Shown here piece after piece: positions 19,416-28,590 of a DNA stretch of 44,236 bases; position 1 is the first letter of the stretch; each line of letters begins with the position of its first letter. A program made the translations under genes and the position numbers. Source of the stretch: an uncultured beta proteobacterium (GTDB taxonomy: Bacteria > Pseudomonadota > Gammaproteobacteria > Burkholderiales > Burkholderiaceae_C). The notes below the pieces were generated by a model. The model made no database searches, was not told the origin of the DNA, and saw only the letters and a program-made list of their open reading frames with translations. The stretch is taken from the NCBI GenBank assembly GCA_903906695.1, contig CAIVLG010000076.1:1-44236 (forward strand), read 5' to 3'.

Positions 19416-20714
19416 TCAGGCAGCGGTCATCATGTGCTGCAAGGCGAGCGCTATCTCGTCGTCGGAAACGCCACTTTGACTCCGCAGCATGGGGTTGAGA
19501 TCGACCAGCGCAGACGCGCTGTTCTGGCGCAGCAGCGCGATGGCTTTGGCTGCCTCCTGGCCCGAAGCAAAGCCGGCACTTTGCAGCAGCACACGACCGC
19601 TCGGCTCTTGCAGCTTGAAATAGAACTTGCCGTCGCTCTCTCGATATTGTTTGAACACGGGCAGTGCTGATTTGCTGGCCTTGTCCGACTTGGCGGCGGT
19701 TGTCGAAGTGCGAAGATCGCGCAGGCCGACGGCGTGGCGCAAGGCGGCCGTGAATGGGGTCGCGACTTTGCGGGCTTGGCTGGCGCCGGCCAGCAGAATT
19801 TCCTCCATCTGTTGCGGTGCGGCCATCAGGGCGGTGTAGCGCTCGCGCATCGGGCCGATCTCGCGGTCGATGCGCTCGAACAGCAGCTGCTTGGCGTCGG
19901 CCCAGCCAATGCCCTCGGCAAAAGCCTGGCGCATCGCTGCAGCTTCTTCGGTATTGGCGAAGGCCTGGTAAATCTGGAACAGCGCCGAGCCCTCGGTTTC
20001 TTTGGCTACGCCTGGTGCACGCGAGTCGGTCACGATGCCGGCAATCAGCTTCTTGAGCTGTTGGCGCGGCGCGAAGAGCGGGATGTGGTTGTCGTAACTC
20101 TTGCTCATCTTGCGCCCGTCCAGGCCGGGCAGGGTGGCGACGCTGTCTTCGATCGCCGCCTCGGGCAGCGTGAAGTGTTCGCCATACAGGTGGTTGAAGC
20201 GCTGTGCAATGTCACGCGCCATCTCGATGTGCTGCACCTGGTCGCGCCCGACCGGCACCTGGTGCGCGTTGAACATCAGAATGTCGGCCGCCATCAGCAC
20301 CGGGTACATGAAGAGTCCGGCGTTGATGTTGGCCTCAGGCTCCTGCTGCGAGGCCGTGTTCTGGTCCACCGCTGCCTTGTAGGCGTGGGCGCGGTTTAAC
20401 AGCCCCTTTGAGGTGACGCAGGTCAGCAGCCAGGTCAGCTCGGGGATTTCCGGAATATCGGATTGCCGGTAGAAGGTCACGCGCTTGGGGTCCAGACCGG
20501 CTGCCAGCCAGCTCGCGGCGATCTCCATGGTCGAGCGCTGGATGCGCGAGGGCTCATCAATTTTGATCAGCGCGTGGTAGTCGGCCAGAAAATAAAAACT
20601 CTCTACGTCAGCGCGCCGGCTCGCCTGCACCGAGGGTCGGATCGAGCCGACGTAATTGCCCAGATGGGGTGTGCCGGACGGTGTGATGCCGGTCAGAAAA
20701 CGCGTGGTACTCAT
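19416..20714 (-). CDS. trpS: Tryptophanyl-tRNA synthetase with C-terminal extension
   Basis: Charges tRNA-Trp. The class I motifs are present: PHLGN at residues 16-20 and KMSKS at 202-206, in the usual order with FYRQSDIPEIPELTWLL and GRDQVQHIEMARDIAQRFN. Catalytic TrpS proteins are about 330-340 residues; this one has 432. The extra part, after a Thr/Ala/Lys/Ser-rich linker, contains VFKQYRESDGKFYFKLQEPS and GRVLLQSAGFASGQEAAKAI (about residues 353-400), which resembles the YegP/UPF0339 (DUF1508) fold. Such extensions occur, as I recall, in Burkholderiales TrpS. It starts 24 bp after the M50 protease gene. Confidence 0.96.
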   Translation of the reverse strand: MSTTRFLTGITPSGTPHLGNYVGSIRPSVQASRRADVESFYFLADYHALIKIDEPSRIQRSTMEIAASWLAAGLDPKRVTFYRQSDIPEIPELTWLLTCVTSKGLLNRAHAYKAAVDQNTASQQEPEANINAGLFMYPVLMAADILMFNAHQVPVGRDQVQHIEMARDIAQRFNHLYGEHFTLPEAAIEDSVATLPGLDGRKMSKSYDNHIPLFAPRQQLKKLIAGIVTDSRAPGVAKETEGSALFQIYQAFANTEEAAAMRQAFAEGIGWADAKQLLFERIDREIGPMRERYTALMAAPQQMEEILLAGASQARKVATPFTAALRHAVGLRDLRTSTTAAKSDKASKSALPVFKQYRESDGKFYFKLQEPSGRVLLQSAGFASGQEAAKAIALLRQNSASALVDLNPMLRSQSGVSDDEIALALQHMMTAA

Positions 20715-20738
20715 CGCTGAATAAAGTTCGAACAGGTT

Positions 20739-21407
20739 CTAGCCGAAGATCATGGCAACCGGTGTGAGCAGGAGGTTCAGCACCCAGTAGGTCAGCGCCA
20801 TCAGGGGCTGCATCCAGAGGGTGCTGACGACGCCGGCAATTACCAGACCCATCACGAGAAAAAATCCCCAAGGCTCAATGCGCGACACCAGCTCGGCCTG
20901 CCGATGGGGCAGCAGACCGACCAGGATGCGACCGCCATCGAGCGGCGGCAGTGGAAACAGATTGAAGGCAAACATCACGATATTGACTAGCACGCCGCCC
21001 TGCGCCATCTGGAGGAAGAAGGGTTCTGACACACCACTGCCTTTGAGTATGTACAGCAGCGTGCCCCAGATCAGCGCCTGGATGAAATTGGCGGCCGGTC
21101 CGGCCAACGCCACCCAGATCATGTTGCGCTTGGGGTTGCGCAGGTTCCCAAAGCGCACCGGCACCGGCTTGGCGTAGCCGAACAGAAACGCGCCGGAGGT
21201 TGCGAAGTAAAGCAGCAAGGGCATCAGGATGGTGCCCATCGGGTCGATGTGCTTGAGCGGATTCAGTGTGATGCGCCCCAGCACGTAGGCGGTCTTGTCG
21301 CCGAAGTGCAGCGCCGCATAGCCGTGCGCAGCCTCATGCACGGTAATGGCAAAAAGCACCGGCAGTGCGAAAAGGGCAACTGTTTGAATCAGATGGGCAA
21401 TATCCAT
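20739..21407 (-). CDS. Site-2 protease family (M50) membrane protein
   Basis: Intramembrane zinc metalloprotease homologue of 222 residues with about six hydrophobic segments. The zinc motif HEAAH is at residues 24-28 (ITVHEAAHGYAALHFGDKTA) and the second motif FNLFPLPPLDGGR, with Asp157, completes the metal site. It belongs to the minimal group without PDZ or CBS domains. Substrate unknown. Placed between yciO (12 bp) and trpS (24 bp) in a run of minus-strand housekeeping genes, probably one transcript. Confidence 0.92.
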   Translation of the reverse strand: MDIAHLIQTVALFALPVLFAITVHEAAHGYAALHFGDKTAYVLGRITLNPLKHIDPMGTILMPLLLYFATSGAFLFGYAKPVPVRFGNLRNPKRNMIWVALAGPAANFIQALIWGTLLYILKGSGVSEPFFLQMAQGGVLVNIVMFAFNLFPLPPLDGGRILVGLLPHRQAELVSRIEPWGFFLVMGLVIAGVVSTLWMQPLMALTYWVLNLLLTPVAMIFG

Positions 21408-21419
21408 CGGCCTATTGTC

Positions 21420-22049
21420 TCAGAGGCCGAGGCCGAGCGCGGCCAGACTGCCCCGACCCTGACGGATCAGCACCGGCTCGGCGCCGCTGAGGTCGACAAC
21501 CGTGGTTGGCTCCAGCGCGCAGGCGCCGGCGTCGATCACGGCGCCAATCTGGTTCTGATAGCGCTGCAAGATGGCCTGTGCATCATTGATGGGCTCGGAT
21601 TCGCCCGGTGCAATCAAGGTGGTTGCCAATAAAGGTTCGTGATGCATCGCGAGCAGCGCCTGCAACGCCTTGTGATCGGGTACTCGCAAGCCAATGGTGC
21701 GCCGGGCCGGATGGCTGACGCGCCGCGGCACTTCCTTGCTGGCTTCGAGAATGAAGGTGTAGGGTCCGGGCGTGGCGGCCTTGATCAGGCGAAATTGTTG
21801 GTTGTCGACGCGCGCGTAGGCAGCCAGCTCGCTGAGGTCGCGGCACAGCAGGGTCAGGTGGTGCTTGTCGTCGACGCCGCGGATGCGCCGCAATTTGTCG
21901 GCAGCCGCCTTGTCGTCGAGATGGCAAACCAGAGCGTAGCTGGAGTCGGTTGGCACCGCCAGAATGTCACCTTTTTCGAGCAGCGCGACGGCTTGCTTGA
22001 GCAGTCGCACTTGCGGATTGTCAGGATGAACTACAAAGAGCTGGGCCAT
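21420..22049 (-). CDS. yciO: YciO/Sua5/YrdC family protein
   Basis: A 209-residue member of the YrdC-like double-stranded RNA-binding fold. It closely follows E. coli YciO as I recall it: FVVHPDNPQVRLLKQAV at the start, then VPTDSSYALVCHLDD, RRIRGVDDKHHLTLLCRDLS, TPGPYTFILEASKEVPRR, TIGLRVPDHKALQAL and PTTVVDLSGAEPVLIRQGRG. YciO is a weak paralogue of the threonylcarbamoyl-AMP synthase TsaC/Sua5; its physiological role is less certain. The frame is open to 22,172, but the conserved protein starts at the ATG at 22,049. Confidence 0.92.
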   Translation of the reverse strand: MAQLFVVHPDNPQVRLLKQAVALLEKGDILAVPTDSSYALVCHLDDKAAADKLRRIRGVDDKHHLTLLCRDLSELAAYARVDNQQFRLIKAATPGPYTFILEASKEVPRRVSHPARRTIGLRVPDHKALQALLAMHHEPLLATTLIAPGESEPINDAQAILQRYQNQIGAVIDAGACALEPTTVVDLSGAEPVLIRQGRGSLAALGLGL

Positions 22050-22086
22050 GGCCGTATTGTCGGCGAAAGCCGCAAGACCGGGGCTG

Positions 22087-22992
22087 TCAGCGCCGTGCCG
22101 GCGCACCGGCAGCCAGCCGCCTTGAGAGCTCGTGCGCCGAGAGCAAGGCATTGCCGACGCCGCTCGCCGCAATCACTGCAATGCCGAGCCAGGCCAGTGC
22201 ATCGGGGACGTGACTGAAGAAGAGCCAGCCCGACAGCATGGCAAAGGCAATTTGCGTGTACAGGTAGGGCGAGAGCACCGGCGCCGAGGCACGCATGAAA
22301 GCGCGGATCAGCAGCAGGTGACCGTAGGTTCCAAAAAAACCGATCAGCATGAACCAGGGCCAATGCGCCGTCAGTGCCGCCGTGCTCCAGCTGAAGACGA
22401 CGATCGGACTCATCACCACAGCGCCGACCAGGCCGGTGTAAAAGTGGGTGGTGTACGGGTCTTCTTCACCGCTCAAGCGGCTTGTGAGAACCTGAAACCA
22501 GGCGTAGCTGATGACCAGCAAGACCGGAAACAGCAGTGCCCAGCTGAACACCTGGCCGCCCGGACGCACCACCAGCCAGACGCCGAGCAGGCCGCCCACC
22601 ATTAGCCACCAGCGCAGCGGCGAAACATGGCTTTTCAGTGCCCACGCCGCCAGTGCCGTGGCCACCAGCGGCGATAGCATCACCATCGCCGTGAACTCTC
22701 CCACCGGGAGGTGTTGCAAGCCAAAAAATGAGCAGACACTGCAGATCAGCAGCAGCATACCGCGCAGCATCTGAAAACGTGGATTGGCACTGGCCAACAG
22801 TCTGGCACGCTGCACCGGAAAGCGCAGCACAAAGGTTGCGACAGCTTGAAAGACGTAGCGAAACCAGAGCAGCATCAACACTGGCGCCAGCGTCGTGCCA
22901 TATTTGGTGGCGGTGTCGAGCGCGGCAAAACACAGGGTGGCCAGCACGATCAGCGCAATGCCGCTGCCCTGCGGGCTGCGCCAGAACGTCAT
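22087..22992 (-). CDS. EamA/DMT family transporter
   Basis: Ten-helix inner-membrane permease, 301 residues, with two EamA repeats (first: IALIVLATLCFAALDTATKY; second: WALLFPVLLVISYAWFQVLT). LQHLPVGEFTAMVMLSPLVA at the end of helix 3-4 and FGTYGHLLLIRAFMRASAPV in the second half are typical. The substrate is unknown. The ATG at 22,992 overlaps the PHP gene stop as ATGA and is preferred to an upstream start at 23,028. It ends 37 bp before yciO. Confidence 0.88.
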   Translation of the reverse strand: MTFWRSPQGSGIALIVLATLCFAALDTATKYGTTLAPVLMLLWFRYVFQAVATFVLRFPVQRARLLASANPRFQMLRGMLLLICSVCSFFGLQHLPVGEFTAMVMLSPLVATALAAWALKSHVSPLRWWLMVGGLLGVWLVVRPGGQVFSWALLFPVLLVISYAWFQVLTSRLSGEEDPYTTHFYTGLVGAVVMSPIVVFSWSTAALTAHWPWFMLIGFFGTYGHLLLIRAFMRASAPVLSPYLYTQIAFAMLSGWLFFSHVPDALAWLGIAVIAASGVGNALLSAHELSRRLAAGAPARR

Positions 22993-23852
22993 TGGAGTGG
23001 CTGGATGCGCTCGGCGAGCAACTCCCATACCGGCGTCAGATGCTCTGGCAGAGGTGGCAGCGTGCCCAAATCGGTGTGGCTCTCGTCCGGGCTGTGGAAA
23101 TCACTGCCGCGCGAGGCGGCCAGGCCAAATTCGGTCGCCATGTCGGCGTAGCTGGCGTATTCGGCCGTGGTGTGGCTGCCGGTGACGACTTCGATCGCTT
23201 CGCCGCCATGGTTCTTGAATTCGCTGAACAGCGCAAATTCTTCGGTGGCGCTGAACTTGTAGCGCGCCGGGTGCGCGATCACGGCCACGCCGCTGGCTTG
23301 CCTGATCCAGCCGACCGCATCTTTCAGGCTGGCCCATCGGTGTTCGATATAACCGGGCTTGCCTTCGGTCAGGTACTTGCGAAACACTTCGTTGGTTTCG
23401 CGGCAGACCCCGGTCTCGACCAGAAAACGGGCAAAGTGGGTGCGCGAGATCAGCTCATGGTTGCCGGCGTACTTGAGTGCGCCCTGGTAGGCGCCGTGAA
23501 TGCCGACGCGTTCCAGATCTTCGGACATCTCGATTGCCCGCTGACCGCGTCCACCGCGCGTGCGCTGCAGCCCGAGTTGCAACTCGGCGTTGTCGGGATC
23601 AACGCCCAGACCCACGATATGCACGGTTTGCCCAATGAAAGTGACTGATATTTCGACACCGGTGAGATACTGCAAGCCGACCCGCCGGGCGGCCGCGGCA
23701 GCGCGTTGCTGGCCACCGATTTCGTCGTGGTCGGTCAATGCCCAGAGCTCCACGCCATGGGCTTTGGCGCGTTCGGCAAGGGCTTCTGGAGTCAGGGTGC
23801 CGTCGGAGATGACGGAGTGGCAATGGAGATCGGCGTTGAGGGGAGAAGTCAC
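22989..23852 (-). CDS. PHP domain phosphoesterase, RNase AM/YciV-like
   Basis: Metal-dependent phosphoesterase of the PHP family, 287 residues. Metal ligands are visible in DLHCHSVISDGTLTPEAL (His10, His12), ALTDHDEIGG, GVEISV, VAVIAHPARY and SRGSDFHSP. E. coli YciV/TrpH is a 5'-3' exoribonuclease that trims rRNA and also cleaves 3',5'-nucleoside bisphosphates; this is the probable activity, and adjacency to yciO, trpS and the M50 gene is, as I recall, a conserved order in the group. It follows the HD-GYP gene by 9 bp, so it may be co-transcribed with the signalling genes. Confidence 0.9.
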   Translation of the reverse strand: MTSPLNADLHCHSVISDGTLTPEALAERAKAHGVELWALTDHDEIGGQQRAAAAARRVGLQYLTGVEISVTFIGQTVHIVGLGVDPDNAELQLGLQRTRGGRGQRAIEMSEDLERVGIHGAYQGALKYAGNHELISRTHFARFLVETGVCRETNEVFRKYLTEGKPGYIEHRWASLKDAVGWIRQASGVAVIAHPARYKFSATEEFALFSEFKNHGGEAIEVVTGSHTTAEYASYADMATEFGLAASRGSDFHSPDESHTDLGTLPPLPEHLTPVWELLAERIQPLQ

Positions 23853-23861
23853 AGGCTGATT

Positions 23862-25004
23862 TTAAATCACGCTGTTGGTGAAGTAGGCGGCTTTCTTTTC
23901 CCGATCTTCCGCAGTGTCGGCGAATATTGTTGCCACTGCCTGGAATTCGTCGCCCATCGCGAGGAAAGCATCGACCACGTCGGGGTCGAAGTGCTTATCG
24001 CGTCCTTCAACGATCACACGTACCGCCTGCTCATGGGGCAGCCCCTCCTTGTAAACACGCTTGCTGATGAGTGCGTCGTAAACGTCGGCCAAAGCCATCA
24101 AGCGCGCCGGTATCGGGATCGTGTCCCCGGCCAGACCCTGCGGATAACCGGAGCCATCCCATTTCTCGTGGTGCGAATAGATGATTTGTCTCGCGATCTC
24201 GAAAAACTCGCTGTCGGCAGATGCATTGTTCTGGGCGTTAGCAATGGCGTCGCGGCCCAGTCTCGGGTGGGCTTTCATGATCTCAAACTCGGTGGCCGAG
24301 TAACGGCCCGGATTCAGCAGGATCCGGTCCGGAATCCCAACCTTGCCGATGTCGTGCAGTGGCGCGCACTGGATCGTCAACTGGATGCGTTCGGGACTCA
24401 GAAAGACTGCGAAGCGTGGCTGCCTGCGCAGATATTTGCAAAGCAACTCGATGTAGTACTGGGTTCGTTTGAGGTGGCTGCCAGTTTCAGGGTCCCGCGT
24501 CTCGGATAGCAAAGCGAGCGCCAGAATCGTCGCGTTCTGCAGCGCCGCCATCTGACGCGTGCGCTTGGTGACTTCGTATTCCAGGTATTCGTTGTTGACG
24601 CGCAGCGAATGGGCATTGGTGGCGGCGACAAGATGCGCTTTCACCCGGGACAAGAGGATGGCGGGTATCACCGGGCGCCTGATGTAGTCGACAGCGCCCA
24701 GCGACATTCCGAGCTGCTGGCTTTCCGGATCGGTCCTGCTGGTCAGAAAAATGATCGGAATGTGACTGGTCAGCGGCTCGGCCTTGAGACGGCGGCATAG
24801 CTCGTAACCGTCGAGATCTGGCATCATGATGTCGAGCAGAATCAGGTCCGGTGGCTCGTTCATGATCACCTGTATCGCACGGGCGCCGGAATTGGCGATT
24901 TTGACGGTGTAATGCCCGATCAGCATTCCGGCCATCAGCGACAGGTTGGCCGGCGAGTCATCGACGATCAACATGATGGGTTTGACGGCCTGAAAAAGTT
25001 CCAT
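23862..25004 (-). CDS. Response regulator with HD-GYP domain (c-di-GMP phosphodiesterase)
   Basis: 380 residues: receiver about 8-125 and HD-GYP about 155-350. The receiver has the acidic pair DD15-16, phospho-acceptor Asp58 (LILLDIMMPDLDG) and Thr88 (FLTSRTD), but the invariant Lys before Pro is Arg110 (YIRRPVIP). HD-GYP motifs: CAPLHDIGKVGIPDRIL (HD at 217-218), SHHEKWDGSGYPQGLAGDTI (HH 278-279, GYP 286-288) and ALADVYDALISKRVYK. All metal ligands look intact, so it should hydrolyse c-di-GMP when phosphorylated. It lies 4 bp after the hybrid kinase, its probable phosphodonor. Confidence 0.93.
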   Translation of the reverse strand: MELFQAVKPIMLIVDDSPANLSLMAGMLIGHYTVKIANSGARAIQVIMNEPPDLILLDIMMPDLDGYELCRRLKAEPLTSHIPIIFLTSRTDPESQQLGMSLGAVDYIRRPVIPAILLSRVKAHLVAATNAHSLRVNNEYLEYEVTKRTRQMAALQNATILALALLSETRDPETGSHLKRTQYYIELLCKYLRRQPRFAVFLSPERIQLTIQCAPLHDIGKVGIPDRILLNPGRYSATEFEIMKAHPRLGRDAIANAQNNASADSEFFEIARQIIYSHHEKWDGSGYPQGLAGDTIPIPARLMALADVYDALISKRVYKEGLPHEQAVRVIVEGRDKHFDPDVVDAFLAMGDEFQAVATIFADTAEDREKKAAYFTNSVI

Positions 25005-25008
25005 GGAT

Positions 25009-28000
25009 TCATCCCTCGCCGAGGTCGATCTGCGCTGCTGCGGCAGCCAGTTTGAGTTGCGCCAGAGCCTGCCAAAAGTCGAAATTCTGCACCTGCAGCT
25101 GGAGCGGTGCGAAACCGTCCCTCAAACCGTGAATCAGCAGCTTGGCGTGTTGCTGCAGCAGCACGCGGGCACTGGCATCGCTGCCGCGCAGCAGGTCTGC
25201 GAGCTGACGACAGACTGTCTGCAACAACACTGCATCAAGTGGCTCGGATGCCTGCGCCGCGACTGGCTCCGTCATGGGCAAGCTCTGTTCAATCGCCTTG
25301 ATCAGTTCCGCGAGGTGCCGTTCGAGGCGCGCCAGTTGGGGTTCGAGTGCAGAAGCGCCGGCGCGCTGACTGATGGCAGTTTCGAGTTCGGCGGCCAAAC
25401 TGCTGCAGTGCCTGGCGCCAATGTTCGCCGCAACCCCCTTCAAGTTGTGCGCAGCACGCTCGGCCGACACCCGGTCGCCGCTGTCCAGAGCCTGGCGCAG
25501 GTCACCGGGCACGCCCACCAGCATGATCAAAAATTGTTGCAGCAGTGAGTTGTAGAGCGTCTGGTTGCCGGCGCAGTGCTGCAGGCCCTGCTTGACGTCG
25601 ATGAAGTTGATCTGCCGCGCTGGTTCGCGTGTCGCAACGCTGCTCCAGCGGGCGATGGCACGGTACAGGGCGGCGGGCTCGATCGGCTTGATCAGATGCG
25701 CATTCATTCCTTCAGCCAGACAGCGTGCACCTTCTTCAGCCGTGGCGTGGGCGGTCAGGGCGATGATCGGCAAACCGGCGAATCGCGTTTGTTGGCGCAA
25801 CAGCCGTGTCGCTTCATGGCCATCCATCACCGGCATCTGCAAATCCATCAGCACAAGCGCCCAGGGCAGCGGATCGCTCGCAGCCTGCAACAGGTCCAGC
25901 GCCTGCTGGCCATTGTTGGCCAGCGTGACCGCTACACCCATCGATTCCAACAGCTCACGCGCAATCTGCTGGTTGATGTCGTTGTCCTCGACCAGCAGCA
26001 CGCGCACACCGGCCAACGCGACGTAGTCCGCGTTCTGGCTGGCATCCGGTTCCCGATCCGAAAATTTCGGGGCAATGATGCCGATCAGGGTGTCCCACAG
26101 GCGCGACTGGCTGACCGGCTTGTCCAGAAAGGCGCTGGCGCCAGCGCCGCCGCCAGCCTTGCGGGCCTCGTCGGCACCAAAGGCCGTCACCATCACCACG
26201 GTCGGCTGATGCTGCAGCCCCAGGTCCTTGCTGATGTGCCGGGTGGTTTCGATGCCATCCATGTCGGGCATTTGCCAATCCATCAGCACCACCTGATAGG
26301 GGTCGCTGGCGTCGGCCTGCTGAAGCGCATTCAGGCCTTGCTGGCCGTTGACGGCCTCGTCAGCACGCAGGCCCAGCGCTGACAACTGCTCGGTCAGAAT
26401 TTGGCGCGCCTCCGGGTTGTCGTCCACCACCAGCACCCGCACGCCTTGCGCCAGATGTTGGCGTTGCGCAGAGCGCAGCGGCTGCTCTGACTGGCGCAAC
26501 CAGACTGAATAAGTGAAGGTGCTGCCGGCGCCAAGCTCGGACTCGACCCGGATCTGACCACCCATCAATTCGATGAAACGTTTGGAGATTGCCAGCCCCA
26601 GACCGGTGCCGCCAAAGCGGCGTGTGGTTGAATTGTCGGCCTGGGCGAAGGCGGTGAACAAGGCCTGTTGCTGTTCTGGCGACATGCCAATGCCGGTGTC
26701 CTGGACCGAAATCGTGAATTCGATTTGCTCGTCGCGTCGCTGTGACACGGCGATTCTCACCTTGACCTGACCGCGCTCGGTAAACTTGACGGCGTTGTGC
26801 AGCAGATTGGTCAGCACCTGCTTGAAGCGCAGGGCGTCTCCCAACAGATTTTGCGGCACATCGGGCAGCACCCGAATCAAAAACTCGATGCCTTTTTCCT
26901 GTGCCTTGTGCGCCACCAATGTCGAGACGCTGTCGAGCGCGTCATCGAGCCAGAACGGTGCTGACTCCAAGGTCATCTTGTCGGCTTCGATCTTGGAGAA
27001 GTCCAGTATGTCGTTCAAAATACCGAGCAGCGTCGTACCCTCGCTGTGAATCTTCTGTACATAGTCGCGCTGCTGGGCTGACAGTTCAGTTTTCAGCGCC
27101 AGATACGACAGGCCAATGACGGCGTTCATCGGGGTGCGTATTTCGTGGCTCATATTGGCCAGAAATTCGCTCTTGGCGCGGGTCGCTTGTTCGGCCCGGT
27201 TGCGTTCCACTTCAATCTCGCTGTTCTGCTGGCGCAGCGCGTCGCCTTGCTGTTGCGTCTGCACCAACAGGGCGTGTGCAGTCTGGTTGCGATCAATGAT
27301 CTTCAGGTTAAGAGCCACCAGCAGCACAAGCTCTTGCAGCAGTGTCTGCTGGCGCTCGCCGATTGGCGCGAAGCTGGCCAACTCCAGCACCGCCACCACG
27401 GCACCTGTGGTATCCAAAATCGGCAGCAGGTTGATCCAGTGCGGGTGGTCATCGATCAGGCCTGAGCGGATGCGCAAGCTGGTGCCGGCCACGGCGTCAA
27501 GCCGCACTGGTCGCGCGTCGCGTGCACACTGACCGAGCAGTCCTTCACCGGGGGCGAAATCGGGCATCTGGTGGCGCTCCATGGCCAAGCCGTAGCCGCC
27601 CTGAAAGCGGTATTTTTCCGACGTATTGTCAAACACGTAGAGCAAGCCGAGCTGGGCCTGCAGCAGCGGTGTGAGCTGCGCCAGCAGCGTGTCGGCGAAC
27701 TCGTCCAGCCGCTCTATCGCCTGCACACTGGCGCCGATCAAGTTGACCTGGGTGTTGATCCAGCGCAGGACATCGGCCTCCGCCACCGCTGTTTGCAGGA
27801 CCGTGACCGAGCGCGCCATGGCGCCAACCTCATTTTGAAAATCGGCGTGCGGAACCTTGGTATCAATTTCCCCCTGGGCCAGTCTTTCGACGCTCAGGCG
27901 CAGCCGCTCCGAGGGTCGTCCCACAGCAAGGCTGAACAAAAGTCCGGTAGCTAGGCCGGCGGCCACGCCCACCAGCAACATCGCCAGGGTCCAGTATTCA

Positions 28001-28590
28001 ACCTGATGCGAAAACTCGATGGCAACCTGTGCTGCCTGCTTTGCCCCCTCCTCTTTGTTGTGCACCAGCGCCTCCATCAGCTTGTCGGTCTTCTCGTACA
28101 CGAGCACGTTTTCCGGACTGGCCAGGAAACGTGTGACTTCGGTGTTCTGCAGGGTTTTGTCGTTATCGATCAAAGCCGTGGCATGGTCCACGTTGCGCAG
28201 GTACTGTGTCAGCACGTCCTGTATGTCGGCCAGCAGCGCTCGGCCCTCGGGCCGGAAAAACAGCTTGTCGCTTTCTTTCAACGCCCGGTTCATAGTCAGC
28301 CGCGACTGGTCCAGCTCGGCCCGTGCGCTGGCGCGGCTCTTGGTGTCGGGCGAGAGAATAATTTGGCGCAGCGCGCGGCCCATTTGCATCAGCTCGATGT
28401 TGGCTGCCTTGATGTGCGAAAGTCCCATCAGTTCGAGTTCGTACATGCGACTGATTTCATCGCTCTGCAGGCGAATGCTGTAGATCGCCTGCGCTCCGAT
28501 GGCGAAGATGATGGTCATCATGGCGCCCAGGCCACACACGAGCTTGGTGTTGAGCTTGAGTCGCTCAAGAAAACTCAGAAATGCCTTCAT
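25009..28590 (-). CDS. Hybrid histidine kinase: TM-sensor-HAMP-GAF-HK-REC-REC-Hpt
   Basis: 1193 residues. Transmembrane helices at about 17-38 and 199-223 enclose a helical, 4HB-like periplasmic sensor; HAMP about 224-272; GAF about 290-430; a coiled coil; HisKA with His482 (MSHEIRTPMNAVIGLSYLAL); HATPase with N599, DTGIGMS and GTGLGLAISKRF; receiver 1 with Asp771 (LMDWQMPDMDG); receiver 2 with Asp916 (LMDLQMPVMDG); Hpt with His1048 (AAHNLKGVAANIGA). It thus carries all relay sites: His-Asp-His. The Hpt probably passes phosphate to the HD-GYP regulator, the CheY-like protein or the HTH-receiver protein. It overlaps the upstream kinase gene by 4 bp. Confidence 0.93.
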   Translation of the reverse strand: MKAFLSFLERLKLNTKLVCGLGAMMTIIFAIGAQAIYSIRLQSDEISRMYELELMGLSHIKAANIELMQMGRALRQIILSPDTKSRASARAELDQSRLTMNRALKESDKLFFRPEGRALLADIQDVLTQYLRNVDHATALIDNDKTLQNTEVTRFLASPENVLVYEKTDKLMEALVHNKEEGAKQAAQVAIEFSHQVEYWTLAMLLVGVAAGLATGLLFSLAVGRPSERLRLSVERLAQGEIDTKVPHADFQNEVGAMARSVTVLQTAVAEADVLRWINTQVNLIGASVQAIERLDEFADTLLAQLTPLLQAQLGLLYVFDNTSEKYRFQGGYGLAMERHQMPDFAPGEGLLGQCARDARPVRLDAVAGTSLRIRSGLIDDHPHWINLLPILDTTGAVVAVLELASFAPIGERQQTLLQELVLLVALNLKIIDRNQTAHALLVQTQQQGDALRQQNSEIEVERNRAEQATRAKSEFLANMSHEIRTPMNAVIGLSYLALKTELSAQQRDYVQKIHSEGTTLLGILNDILDFSKIEADKMTLESAPFWLDDALDSVSTLVAHKAQEKGIEFLIRVLPDVPQNLLGDALRFKQVLTNLLHNAVKFTERGQVKVRIAVSQRRDEQIEFTISVQDTGIGMSPEQQQALFTAFAQADNSTTRRFGGTGLGLAISKRFIELMGGQIRVESELGAGSTFTYSVWLRQSEQPLRSAQRQHLAQGVRVLVVDDNPEARQILTEQLSALGLRADEAVNGQQGLNALQQADASDPYQVVLMDWQMPDMDGIETTRHISKDLGLQHQPTVVMVTAFGADEARKAGGGAGASAFLDKPVSQSRLWDTLIGIIAPKFSDREPDASQNADYVALAGVRVLLVEDNDINQQIARELLESMGVAVTLANNGQQALDLLQAASDPLPWALVLMDLQMPVMDGHEATRLLRQQTRFAGLPIIALTAHATAEEGARCLAEGMNAHLIKPIEPAALYRAIARWSSVATREPARQINFIDVKQGLQHCAGNQTLYNSLLQQFLIMLVGVPGDLRQALDSGDRVSAERAAHNLKGVAANIGARHCSSLAAELETAISQRAGASALEPQLARLERHLAELIKAIEQSLPMTEPVAAQASEPLDAVLLQTVCRQLADLLRGSDASARVLLQQHAKLLIHGLRDGFAPLQLQVQNFDFWQALAQLKLAAAAAQIDLGEG

